The notes: generated from the sequence alone by a model not told the origin. Shown: positions 1 to 5,562, counted from the stretch's first letter. The stretch: DNA of 5,625 nucleotides from an uncultured Bacilli bacterium (GCA_947585885.1 CANPXI010000068.1:1-5625), one strand, 5' to 3'. Translations and numbers: made by a program.

Positions 1-131
1 CTCGTACTCTTGCTTGCCTACGCTTAAACCTAATCTCACGACTTCGGCTCCAAGGCTAGCTAATGGCTTCTGGCTAGGAATTACCATGTTGGATTTCCAC
101 CAACTATACATTAAACACCGAACTGGCGCAC
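1..131 (-). mobile_element. 5' end of a group II intron (partial, runs off the left edge)
   Basis: Read on the minus strand from 131 downward, the segment begins GTGCGCC, matching the GUGYG 5' boundary of group II introns. It continues with a hairpin (GTTGG at intron nt 28-32, CCAAC at 40-44) whose loop, TGGAAAT, resembles the domain I GGTGAAAGTCC element of bacterial introns. CTAGC (55-59) can pair with GCTAG (72-76), and TTCGG (10-14) with CCGAA (85-89), as expected for a folded domain I. Base composition is clearly less AT-rich than the adjoining spacer. Only about the first 131 nt are visible. The exon-binding sites, the reverse transcriptase ORF in domain IV and domains V/VI would lie beyond position 1, so I cannot say whether the intron is full length or active. 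The motifs and pairings are seen; the family call is from memory of group II domain I sequences. The alternative is another structured RNA transcribed leftward. Confidence 0.7.
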
Positions 132-320
132 CCCCAAAATCATAATTATAATACCATATTAAATACAAAATTAAAAGAAGAAGTTAAAAATATATAACAT
201 CTCCATAAAATAATTATAATTTTTTTAATTTTTTTATATCTTTAATTCTTAAAATTGAGATATTAAAATTAGTGAAAATAATATCAAAATTAAATTTTGA
301 AGGTATTTTTGTGCAATATA
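132..320. other. AT-rich spacer with no gene seen
   Basis: This stretch is almost entirely A and T with long T and A runs, for example around 221-240. Apart from the possible -10 box near its left end I see no SD-preceded ORF of meaningful length on either strand, no strong GC hairpin and no tandem repeat. It separates the leftward intron from the rightward small-peptide unit and supplies the 5' exon side of the intron (TTTTGGGG directly before GTGCGCC on the minus strand). Confidence 0.5.
145..150 (-). promoter_or_regulatory. Candidate -10 box just upstream of the intron boundary
   Basis: A perfect TATAAT lies on the minus strand at 150 to 145, fourteen bases before the GTGCGCC boundary. 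Transcription would start near 138 and enter the intron almost at once. No convincing -35 is visible at the usual spacing, and TATAAT is common by chance in sequence this AT-rich. Confidence 0.25.
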
Positions 321-376
321 AAATACTAAAAGTAGTCACAAATTTCAATTTTTGGTGGTGTTGACTTTTAGTATTT
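321..376. repeat. 13-bp perfect inverted repeat upstream of the small membrane peptide
   Basis: AAATACTAAAAGT at 321-333 is the exact reverse complement of ACTTTTAGTATTT at 364-376, with a 30-base loop. The right arm overlaps the 3' half of a candidate -35 (TTGACT, 361-366) and the start of the promoter spacer. It could therefore be a protein-binding operator or a cruciform, or the stem of a transcript that begins further left. It has no GC clamp and no T-tract directly after it, so it does not look like an ordinary terminator. Confidence 0.6.
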
Positions 377-390
377 ATGTGTGTTAGTGT
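361..390 (+). promoter_or_regulatory. Candidate promoter of the small membrane peptide gene
   Basis: TTGACT (361-366) is followed after 18 bases by TAGTGT (385-390). The -10 is preceded by TG one base away (382-383), giving an extended -10. The predicted start near 397 leaves a 5' leader of about 68 bases before the ATG at 465. The -35 overlaps the right arm of the inverted repeat at 321-376, suggesting regulated initiation. The -10 itself is a poor match, so this is tentative. Confidence 0.4.
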
Positions 391-404
391 ATGTTTTACA
401 GGGG

Positions 405-446
405 ATGTTTAGACTCTGGTGTTTGCCTATCTTTTTATTCTTTTGA
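405..446 (+). CDS. Possible 13-residue leader peptide
   Basis: An ATG at 405 opens a short frame reading MFRLWCLPIFLFF with a TGA at 444-446. The stop lies a few bases before the strong SD (450-458) of the 36-residue peptide, so translation of the leader could affect initiation there. The peptide is very hydrophobic. Against it, the only G-rich tract (AGGGG) abuts the ATG with no spacer, a poor initiation geometry. It may be a chance frame within an untranslated leader. Confidence 0.2.
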   Translation: MFRLWCLPIFLFF

Positions 447-464
447 ACGAAGGGAGGGCTTTAC

Positions 465-575
465 ATGAAATGGAAGACTTTCATAATTAATGTGCTGCGA
501 GCCATTTGTGTAATATTATTAGAAGTAATAGTCCTTGTGGCATTACTTATAGTAATGAAAAACACTAGACTTTAA
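465..575 (+). CDS. 36-residue single-pass membrane peptide, type I toxin-like in form
   Basis: I recognise no family. The frame starts at an ATG six bases after a strong SD (AAGGGAGGG, 450-458) and ends at TAA 573-575. It begins MKWK, has an almost unbroken hydrophobic stretch at about residues 6-31 (rich in I, V and L, with Arg12 and Glu20 inside it) and ends KNTRL. This is one membrane helix with charged ends. Small membrane peptides of this build include type I toxins, phage or plasmid holin-like peptides and subunits of membrane complexes. The Ldr, Fst, TxpA/BsrG and Hol-Tox sequences I can recall do not match. The codons include CTG, CGA, GCC and GTG, which are unusual beside the A/T-ending codons of the neighbouring genes, and the region is G/T-rich on the coding strand; both could indicate acquisition. 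It converges with the thioredoxin gene, and no clear terminator separates them. The SD and composition make a real gene likely; the toxin role is inference only. Confidence 0.6.
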   Translation: MKWKTFIINVLRAICVILLEVIVLVALLIVMKNTRL

Positions 576-681
576 AGGTCTAATGTATACCTTAAATAGG
601 TAAACATTCAGAGTTTTGAACATTTCCTGTATTAAATATATCATAATTTAGTAATTTATACAATTACTTTTACAAAATAAC

Positions 682-984
682 TTATAAATTTTTAACTTCT
701 TCTATTTTTTCAAGTAAACTATCTTTATCCATAAAACCAGTTAAAGTAACTACTTCTTCACCATTCTTATAAATCTTTATATGAGGAATACTCATAATCT
801 TAAACCTATCAGCAAGTTCTCCGTAGTTATCTATATTAACTTTTAAAATATCAATTTCACTTTCTATTTCTTCTAAAACACTGCCAAGCATCTTACAAGG
901 TCCACACCAGTCAGCATAAAAGTCAACCAAAATAATGCCATTCTTTACTAAATCATCATAATTTTCACCATTATAATATCTCAT
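682..984 (-). CDS. trxA: Thioredoxin (small, 100 residues)
   Basis: This is a cytoplasmic dithiol-disulfide oxidoreductase that reduces target protein disulfides and is normally recycled by thioredoxin reductase. The active site WCGPCK is at residues 26-31 (Cys27, Cys30), the buried aspartate that tunes it is Asp21 in LVDFYADW, and the cis-proline is Pro67. The residue after the cis-proline is His (SIPH) where thioredoxins usually have Thr; this sits next to the active site and may shift substrate preference. The length is slightly below the usual 104-110, through a short N-terminus. The ATG at 984-982 overlaps the cvpA stop as TAATG. Its SD, GGGAGGG, lies inside the last cvpA codons, so translation is probably coupled to cvpA. 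The family is certain; whether it is the main housekeeping thioredoxin or a specialised one cannot be told from this window. Confidence 0.93.
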   Translation of the reverse strand: MRYYNGENYDDLVKNGIILVDFYADWCGPCKMLGSVLEEIESEIDILKVNIDNYGELADRFKIMSIPHIKIYKNGEEVVTLTGFMDKDSLLEKIEEVKNL

Positions 985-1592
985 TATTCCCTCCCAATTA
1001 ATTTATTAAAGTTTTCTTCAGTAATTATATTCTTTTCAAATAAAACTTTTAAGCCCTCTTCTACGTCACTAGCTTCATAAACGCCTTTAATAGCATTCCA
1101 TCCATCACTAATAACAGGTCCAAGTAAAGGTGTCTTATCTAAAATGAAATGATTAACTTTACTATTATTTAAATAACTAATATTAAATGTACTAAGTATA
1201 AATAATGCAACAAATATAAATAAATACATTCTAATAAGTCCAAATAAAGCACCTATAACTTTAGAAACTACACCAAGTATTATAGTCATATTCATAAGTT
1301 TTTCTATAACACCAGTAAGTTTTAAAACAACTTCAAATATAAGACCAAACACAAGTAGTAAAATAATAAATGATAAAATATAATAAATAAGTACTGAAAT
1401 CGCACTATTACCGCCTATTTGAGGTAAAGCACTAATCATCACATTAGCTAAACTTGATTTTAAAACCCAAGCTAAGAAGAATACTATTAAACTTCCAAAA
1501 AATGATACTAAACTCTTAATAGCCCCATTTTTAAAACCATCTAATATACCTATAAATAAAAGTACTAAAATAACAGCATCCACTATATTCAT
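984..1592 (-). CDS. cvpA: CvpA-family integral membrane protein
   Basis: A 202-residue membrane protein with about four hydrophobic segments (roughly residues 3-20, 26-47, 64-92 and 100-136) and a more polar C-terminal tail of about 60 residues. The N-terminal pattern, VDAVILVLLFIGILDGFKNG followed by IKSLVSFFGSLIVFFLAW, is typical of CvpA: an Asp near the first helix, then G-(x)3-G before the second. CvpA was named for colicin V production in Escherichia coli, but its molecular role is unclear and most Bacillota homologues are uncharacterised. The ATG at 1592 has a good SD (AAAGAGGG at 1606-1599). The last base of its stop codon is the first base of the thioredoxin start. The family call rests on hydrophobic pattern, length and gene neighbourhood, since there is no catalytic motif to check. 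Confidence 0.82.
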   Translation of the reverse strand: MNIVDAVILVLLFIGILDGFKNGAIKSLVSFFGSLIVFFLAWVLKSSLANVMISALPQIGGNSAISVLIYYILSFIILLLVFGLIFEVVLKLTGVIEKLMNMTIILGVVSKVIGALFGLIRMYLFIFVALFILSTFNISYLNNSKVNHFILDKTPLLGPVISDGWNAIKGVYEASDVEEGLKVLFEKNIITEENFNKLIGRE

Positions 1593-1614
1593 AAACTTCC
1601 CTCTTTTCTTTACT

Positions 1615-1643
1615 ATTATACCTAAATTATATAATAATTATAA
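1615..1643 (-). promoter_or_regulatory. Candidate promoter of the cvpA-trxA operon
   Basis: Perfect TATAAT on the minus strand at 1620-1615, with a weak -35 (TTATAA at 1643-1638) 17 bases upstream. Transcription from about 1608 would give a short leader carrying the cvpA SD. The -35 lies over the candidate rnhC -10, so the two divergent promoters may compete. Confidence 0.45.
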
Positions 1644-1644
1644 T
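1630..1644 (+). promoter_or_regulatory. Candidate -10 boxes for rnhC
   Basis: Two perfect TATAAT hexamers read on the plus strand at 1630-1635 and 1639-1644, with no good -35 match at 16-18 bases from either. Starting near 1651, the leader would be about 38 bases to the ATG at 1689. The region is nearly all A/T, so one or both may be chance. Confidence 0.35.
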
Positions 1645-1675
1645 GAAAAAGAAACATTTTTATGATAAAATTATT

Positions 1676-1683
1676 AAAGGTGA
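1676..1683 (+). promoter_or_regulatory. SD site that fixes the rnhC start at 1689
   Basis: AAAGGTGA ends five bases before the ATG at 1689. The earlier in-frame ATG at 1662 has only AAAAAGAAA upstream and would add nine residues not found at the start of RNase HIII proteins. The ATG at 1683 lies on the SD itself. Confidence 0.7.
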
Positions 1684-1688
1684 TGTAC

Positions 1689-2612
1689 ATGACTATCGTT
1701 TTTAAAGTAAGTGATAATATCAAAGAAAAAATGATTGAATATTATATGGACAAAAGAAAAGAAAAAACTCCTCCATATGCTATATTTCAAGCAGTAGAAG
1801 CTGATACTGTAATAACTTTATATGAAAGTGGTAAAGTTATGTTTCAAGGTATATCAGCAGACATTGATGCAAATATGTGGAGAGACTTAGAAAAACACTT
1901 TAATAATATAGATGTAGATACTAGAAGTACTGAAGAAAAAAAGAAAGATGAAATAGATAAATCTAACTACTACTTTAATGCAATTGGTAGTGATGAAGTT
2001 GGAACAGGAGACTTCTTTTTACCAATAGTTGTAACTGCTTCATTTATAACAAAAGCTGACATAAGCTTTTTAGAAAAATTAGGAGTACACGACTCAAAAA
2101 AATTAACAGACGAAAAAATAAAAAGATGTGCCCCTCTTATAATGAAAAGAATTCCATATGAAGCGCTAATACTTTCAAACAAAGAATATAATACTTATCA
2201 CGAAAAAGGATATAATATGAATAAAATAAAAGCAATAATGCATAACAAAGTATTATATAAAATGAAAGAAAAAAACTATCCTTATGAGAAAATAATAGTT
2301 GATCAGTTTGCTCTTCCAGGAGTATATTATAACTATTTAAGAGAGGCTAAAGAAAAAGTAACAAACATAACATTTCTAACAAAAGCAGAAGATAAAAATC
2401 TAAGTGTTGCTTGTTCTTCAATAATAAGTAGATATATATTCCTAAGTGAACAAAAAAAATTAGAAGAAAAATTAGGTTGTCCTATTCCAAAAGGGGCTGG
2501 AACAAAAGTAGATGAAGCTGGAATTGAACTAGTAAAAAAACATGGTAAAAATATATTAAATGAAATAAGTAAAATAAGTTTTAAAAATACAGAAAGAATA
2601 CTGGGAAAATAA
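1689..2612 (+). CDS. rnhC: Ribonuclease HIII
   Basis: A metal-dependent endonuclease that cuts the RNA strand of RNA:DNA hybrids, clearing R-loops and primers in the cytoplasm. From the chosen start it is 307 residues, close to the family's usual 300-315. An N-terminal TBP-like domain (about residues 1-85, including AIFQAVEADTVITLYESGKVMFQG in two overlapping parts: AIFQAVEADTV and LYESGKVMFQG) distinguishes HIII from HII. The catalytic domain carries IGSDEVGTGDFFLP with acidic Asp102 and Glu103, then HDSKKLTDEK (134-143), IIVDQF with Asp205, and KAEDKNLSVACSSIISRY with its acidic pair near 234-235. These fit the DEDE active site; GTGD is the usual HIII form of the motif. The start is set by the SD at 1676-1683 and by MTIVFKV, which resembles known N-termini. 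It diverges from cvpA and converges on mutS, and its last codons form one arm of the shared terminator. Confidence 0.96.
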   Translation: MTIVFKVSDNIKEKMIEYYMDKRKEKTPPYAIFQAVEADTVITLYESGKVMFQGISADIDANMWRDLEKHFNNIDVDTRSTEEKKKDEIDKSNYYFNAIGSDEVGTGDFFLPIVVTASFITKADISFLEKLGVHDSKKLTDEKIKRCAPLIMKRIPYEALILSNKEYNTYHEKGYNMNKIKAIMHNKVLYKMKEKNYPYEKIIVDQFALPGVYYNYLREAKEKVTNITFLTKAEDKNLSVACSSIISRYIFLSEQKKLEEKLGCPIPKGAGTKVDEAGIELVKKHGKNILNEISKISFKNTERILGK

Positions 2613-2629
2613 AACCCAGTATTCTTTTT
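2593..2629 (+). terminator. Bidirectional terminator shared by rnhC and mutS
   Basis: AAAGAATACTGGG (2593-2605) pairs perfectly with CCCAGTATTCTTT (2615-2627) around a nine-base A/T loop. The 13-bp stem has a GGG/CCC clamp at the loop side and is followed on the plus strand by a T-run to 2629. On the minus strand the arm ends in TTTCTG, so it can also stop mutS transcripts. The left arm lies within rnhC, whose stop is 2610-2612; the mutS stop (2632-2634) lies just outside the right arm. Confidence 0.9.
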
Positions 2630-2631
2630 AA

Positions 2632-5154
2632 TTAAACCATTCTCTTAATTTCATCAAGTAACTTTAATGCTTCCATTGGAGTTACTTCTAAAGGGTTAAT
2701 ACCTCTTAAATAATCTCTTAACTCATCCTTAGTTTCAGTTGGTAACTCTAGTTCAAACTGTTTTACATGCTTATGTTCAGTAGTACTAGTTTCATACTCA
2801 CTTAGCATCTTATTTGCTTCATCTATTACCTCATTAGGTAAATTCGCAAGTCTTGCAACATTTATACCATAACTTCTATCAACTGGTCCCTCTTCTACTT
2901 TATGTAAAAACACTACATCCCCGTCATGTTCACTAATAGAAACATGCACATTCTTTATTCCAGGAGTATATTCACTCATTCTAGTAAGTTCGTGGTAATG
3001 TGTACTAAACATAGTCTTACATTTAATATTCTTAGAAATATAAGAAATAATACTACCTGCTAAACTCATCCCATCATAAGTACTAGTTCCACGTCCTAAC
3101 TCATCAAGTAAAATAAGACTATTCTTAGTAGCGTTCTTAAGAGCATTAGCGCTTTCTTTCATCTCTACCATAAAAGTACTTTCTCCTCCAACTAAATCAT
3201 CACTTGCACCTATTCTAGTAAATATCTTATCAAAAATAGGTAAATCAGCTTCCTTAGCAGGAACAAAAGACCCCATTTGATTTAAAATAACAATAATAGC
3301 AAGTTCTCTCATATAAGTAGACTTACCACTCATATTAGGACCAGTAATCATTAAAATATTAGTATCTTTATCCATTATAATATCATTACTTACATAAGAG
3401 TCCTTTATAACTTTCTCAACAACAGGATGTCTTCCATCAATAATTCTAACATTACCTAGGTTATTTATATTACTTCTAACAAACCCATACTCTTCACTAC
3501 AAGTACTAAATGACTGCATAACATCATAATATGCAATTAACTTACTAACTTCTTGTAAATCAGGAATATATTCTTTCACTTTATCTTTAATCTCATTAAA
3601 CAAATCATACTCTAAAGACTTAATCTTATCTTCAGCATTCAAAATAAGATCTTCTTTTTCTTTTAAAGTAGGTGTAATAAACCTTTCACTATTACTAATA
3701 GTTTGCTTTCTTACATATCCAAACTCTTCAGTAACCTTTTTACTTTCACCTTTACTAACCTCTATATAATAACCAAAAACTTTATTATAACCAACCTTTA
3801 AAGTCTTAATACCAGTTCTTTCTCTCTCTTCACTTTCAAAATTACTTATAAAATCTTTTCCATTCTTTCTAATACTTTTAAGTTCATCTAACTCACTACT
3901 ATATCCTTCTCTAATAACACCCCCTTCTTTAATAGTAACAGGTGCATCTAAATCAATAGAAGAATCTAGTAAACTAAATAACTCAGGAAACTCTTTTAAT
4001 TTCTTAAGTCCAAGTCCATCTAATACTAAATTAATATCAGGAATAACATTAATACTATTCTTAAGTTGAAGTAAATCTCTTCCATTTAAATTACTAATAA
4101 CAACTTTACCAACAAGTCTCTCTAAATCATATATTTGATACAAATACTCTTTTAACTCACTCTTAAGTAAAAACTCTTTATTTAATAATTCTACTAAATC
4201 TTGTCTTTTCTTAATCTCTTCCACGTTTACACTAGGTCTTAAAATAAACTCTCTTAAAAGTCTAGCCCCCATACTAGTCTTAGTCTTATCCATAAGCCAT
4301 AATAAACTATATGTCTTATCTTTATTTCTTAAAGTTTCAACTAACTCTAAATTTCTAATACACTCTTTATCTAAAGACAAATACATCTTAGAGTCAACAT
4401 ACTCTGCCTTTTGTAAATGACTCATTTCTTTCTTTTGATTAAAAGTAATATAAGAAATAAGCATCAAAGTATTATCTTCAAGTTTTGAGTCACATAAATC
4501 TTTAACTTTTTCTTTACTAATACCCTTATAATCTCTATCATAAATACTTACAAAAATACCATAATTATTCTTTAAATTATATAAAATTTCTTTATCAAAA
4601 CTACTACTAACTACTACTTCCTTAATATTTAAACTTACTATACTACTAATTAACTTCTCAGTATCATAACTAACATATGTAGTATAAAGCCTTCCACTAA
4701 GTAAATCTAAATAACTAAGAGCATAAATATATTTATAATCACTAATACTTGCAACAAAATTATAATTTCTTTCATCTAAACTCTCAGTATTAGTTAAAGT
4801 CCCTTTACTTACTATTTGTATTACTTCTCTTTTAACTATCCCTTTAGCAGTCTTAGGGTCTTCCATTTGTTCACAAATAGCAACCTTATACCCTTTCTCA
4901 ATTAATTTGTCTAAATAAACATTAACCGCGTGATGTGGAACACCACACATAGGTACTCTTTCACTAAGACCAGCATTCTTACCAGTAAGAGTAAGTTCTA
5001 ACTCATGACTAGCAGTTATAGCATCCTCAAAAAACAATTCATAAAAGTCTCCCAAACGATAAAAAAGAAGAACATCCTTATACTCATTCTTAGTCTTAAC
5101 ATATTCCCTCATCATAGGACTTAACTCTTCTACATTTATATCACTTAGTTTCAT
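2632..5154 (-). CDS. mutS: DNA mismatch repair ATPase MutS
   Basis: MutS binds mismatches and small loops in newly copied DNA and recruits MutL. From the ATG at 5154 it has 840 residues, normal for MutS1. The mismatch-reading domain has GDFYELFFEDA with Phe37 and Glu39 (Phe-x-Glu, absent from MutS2). The connector, core and clamp follow (FGYYIEV near 460-466). The ATPase domain has Walker A GPNMSGKST (605-613), Walker B LILLDELGRGTS (Asp684, Glu685), STHYHEL (717-723) and the dimer segment GPVDRSYGINVARLANLP. The C-terminal tail ends LLDEIKRMV; QFELEL near 799-804 could be a weak clamp-binding motif in place of the usual QLSLF type. An in-frame GTG lies four codons further out (5166), but the likely transcription start near 5168 would leave it without a leader, while GGTGG precedes the ATG. 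No mutL is visible nearby. Confidence 0.98.
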   Translation of the reverse strand: MKLSDINVEELSPMMREYVKTKNEYKDVLLFYRLGDFYELFFEDAITASHELELTLTGKNAGLSERVPMCGVPHHAVNVYLDKLIEKGYKVAICEQMEDPKTAKGIVKREVIQIVSKGTLTNTESLDERNYNFVASISDYKYIYALSYLDLLSGRLYTTYVSYDTEKLISSIVSLNIKEVVVSSSFDKEILYNLKNNYGIFVSIYDRDYKGISKEKVKDLCDSKLEDNTLMLISYITFNQKKEMSHLQKAEYVDSKMYLSLDKECIRNLELVETLRNKDKTYSLLWLMDKTKTSMGARLLREFILRPSVNVEEIKKRQDLVELLNKEFLLKSELKEYLYQIYDLERLVGKVVISNLNGRDLLQLKNSINVIPDINLVLDGLGLKKLKEFPELFSLLDSSIDLDAPVTIKEGGVIREGYSSELDELKSIRKNGKDFISNFESEERERTGIKTLKVGYNKVFGYYIEVSKGESKKVTEEFGYVRKQTISNSERFITPTLKEKEDLILNAEDKIKSLEYDLFNEIKDKVKEYIPDLQEVSKLIAYYDVMQSFSTCSEEYGFVRSNINNLGNVRIIDGRHPVVEKVIKDSYVSNDIIMDKDTNILMITGPNMSGKSTYMRELAIIVILNQMGSFVPAKEADLPIFDKIFTRIGASDDLVGGESTFMVEMKESANALKNATKNSLILLDELGRGTSTYDGMSLAGSIISYISKNIKCKTMFSTHYHELTRMSEYTPGIKNVHVSISEHDGDVVFLHKVEEGPVDRSYGINVARLANLPNEVIDEANKMLSEYETSTTEHKHVKQFELELPTETKDELRDYLRGINPLEVTPMEALKLLDEIKRMV

Positions 5155-5174
5155 TATTACCACCACTACTAACT

Positions 5175-5180
5175 ATTATA
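5175..5180 (-). promoter_or_regulatory. Candidate -10 of mutS
   Basis: TATAAT on the minus strand at 5180-5175, about 20 bases before the chosen mutS ATG and downstream of the terminator of the preceding gene. No good -35 is seen 16-18 bases upstream. It would give a leader of about 14 bases containing GGTGG. Confidence 0.4.
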
Positions 5181-5227
5181 ATACACAAGAAAAAAATTCT
5201 CTATAATAAAAGAAAAAAAGTATAAGA

Positions 5228-5254
5228 AAAAAGTGCTTATTATAAACACTTTTT
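5228..5254 (-). terminator. Terminator of the zinc-ribbon gene
   Basis: On the minus strand AAAAAGTG (5254-5247) pairs with CACTTTTT (5235-5228), with a further TTA/TAA pairing inside, and a T-rich run follows (TTCTTATACTTTTTTT). The stem overlaps the stop codon of the 70-residue gene. It separates that gene from mutS and can also form on the plus strand, where a T-run follows too. Confidence 0.75.
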
Positions 5255-5465
5255 ATCTCTTTTTTCTTCTTACCAATCTTTTTGGCTCTTTAACAAAAAG
5301 TCTGATTATTGAGCCACAATTTAAACATACACTTGCATGTATAAACTCTTTTTTTGAAAAAAGTGTATCAGCATATGTTACTACAGTCATACATCTATCA
5401 CCAAATAAATCGGTCTCAATAATATTTTCTGAATTACAATAAGGACATTTATCTTTATATTCCAT
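5253..5465 (-). CDS. Small zinc-ribbon protein, unknown function
   Basis: A 70-residue soluble protein with two Cys-x-x-Cys knuckles, CPYC (7-10) and CLNCG (47-50), placed to bind one zinc ion as a treble or ribbon fold. Cys25 and His43 are further possible ligands. The first knuckle is followed by NSENII and the second by SIIRLFV, as in many small ribbon proteins. The tail KEPKRLVRRKKR is strongly basic and could bind nucleic acid or membrane phosphates. I do not recognise a named family. A strong SD (AAGGAG at 5478-5473) precedes the ATG, and there is a good promoter and a terminator of its own, so it appears monocistronic and real. An overlapping plus-strand frame of similar length (5233-5442) has no comparable support. 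Function could be transcriptional, ribosomal or metal-related; the sequence does not decide. Confidence 0.8.
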   Translation of the reverse strand: MEYKDKCPYCNSENIIETDLFGDRCMTVVTYADTLFSKKEFIHASVCLNCGSIIRLFVKEPKRLVRRKKR

Positions 5466-5488
5466 AACATCTCTCCTTCAGATACGCT

Positions 5489-5517
5489 ATTATACAATAT
5501 TTATCCATTAATTTCAA
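5489..5517 (-). promoter_or_regulatory. Proximal promoter of the zinc-ribbon gene
   Basis: TTGAAA (5517-5512) and TATAAT (5494-5489) with an ideal 17-base spacer, about 24 bases before the ATG. Predicted start near 5482, just ahead of the SD. This is the best-formed promoter in the window. Confidence 0.7.
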
Positions 5518-5533
5518 TAATAGTTAATTATCT

Positions 5534-5562
5534 AATAGAGCACATTTGTGTAGGTTTGTCAA
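5534..5562 (-). promoter_or_regulatory. Distal promoter with a palindrome over its -35
   Basis: Perfect TTGACA on the minus strand (5562-5557), a 17-base spacer, then TCTATT (5539-5534) preceded by TGC, giving an extended -10. Its start near 5527 would add about 60 bases of leader to the zinc-ribbon mRNA. The -35 lies inside an 11-base palindrome, GTTTG-T-CAAAC (5554-5564), a plausible operator. Confidence 0.45.

Noticed and set aside
1..131. tmRNA, RNase P RNA or rRNA fragment
   Set aside because: None of the signature segments of these RNAs that I know (tmRNA GGATTCGAC, RNase P GAGGAAAGTCC, rRNA ends) appears in this stretch, while GTGCGCC and the TGGAAA hairpin fit a group II intron.
650..668. 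Hairpin AGTAATT-TATAC-AATTACT as a terminator
   Set aside because: The stem is almost all A-T with only one G-C pair, and the T-run on the plus strand is just four bases; too weak to call in this composition.
1662..1688. Longer N-terminus for rnhC from the ATG at 1662
   Set aside because: No SD before it, a very short predicted leader, and the extra nine residues do not fit the family start; the SD at 1676-1683 points to 1689.
1970..2182. Minus-strand frame of 70 codons inside rnhC
   Set aside because: It lies opposite the catalytic core of a clear RNase HIII, has no SD and no recognisable features; it is a shadow of the real gene.
5155..5166. GTG start for mutS at 5166
   Set aside because: It would be almost leaderless given the -10 at 5175-5180, and MutS proteins normally begin only a short way before the PMM-x-x-Y motif; the ATG at 5154 fits better.
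5233..5442. Plus-strand frame of 69 codons opposite the zinc-ribbon gene
   Set aside because: No SD before its ATG. It starts within the terminator hairpin, while the opposite strand has paired Cys-x-x-Cys motifs, a strong SD and a promoter.
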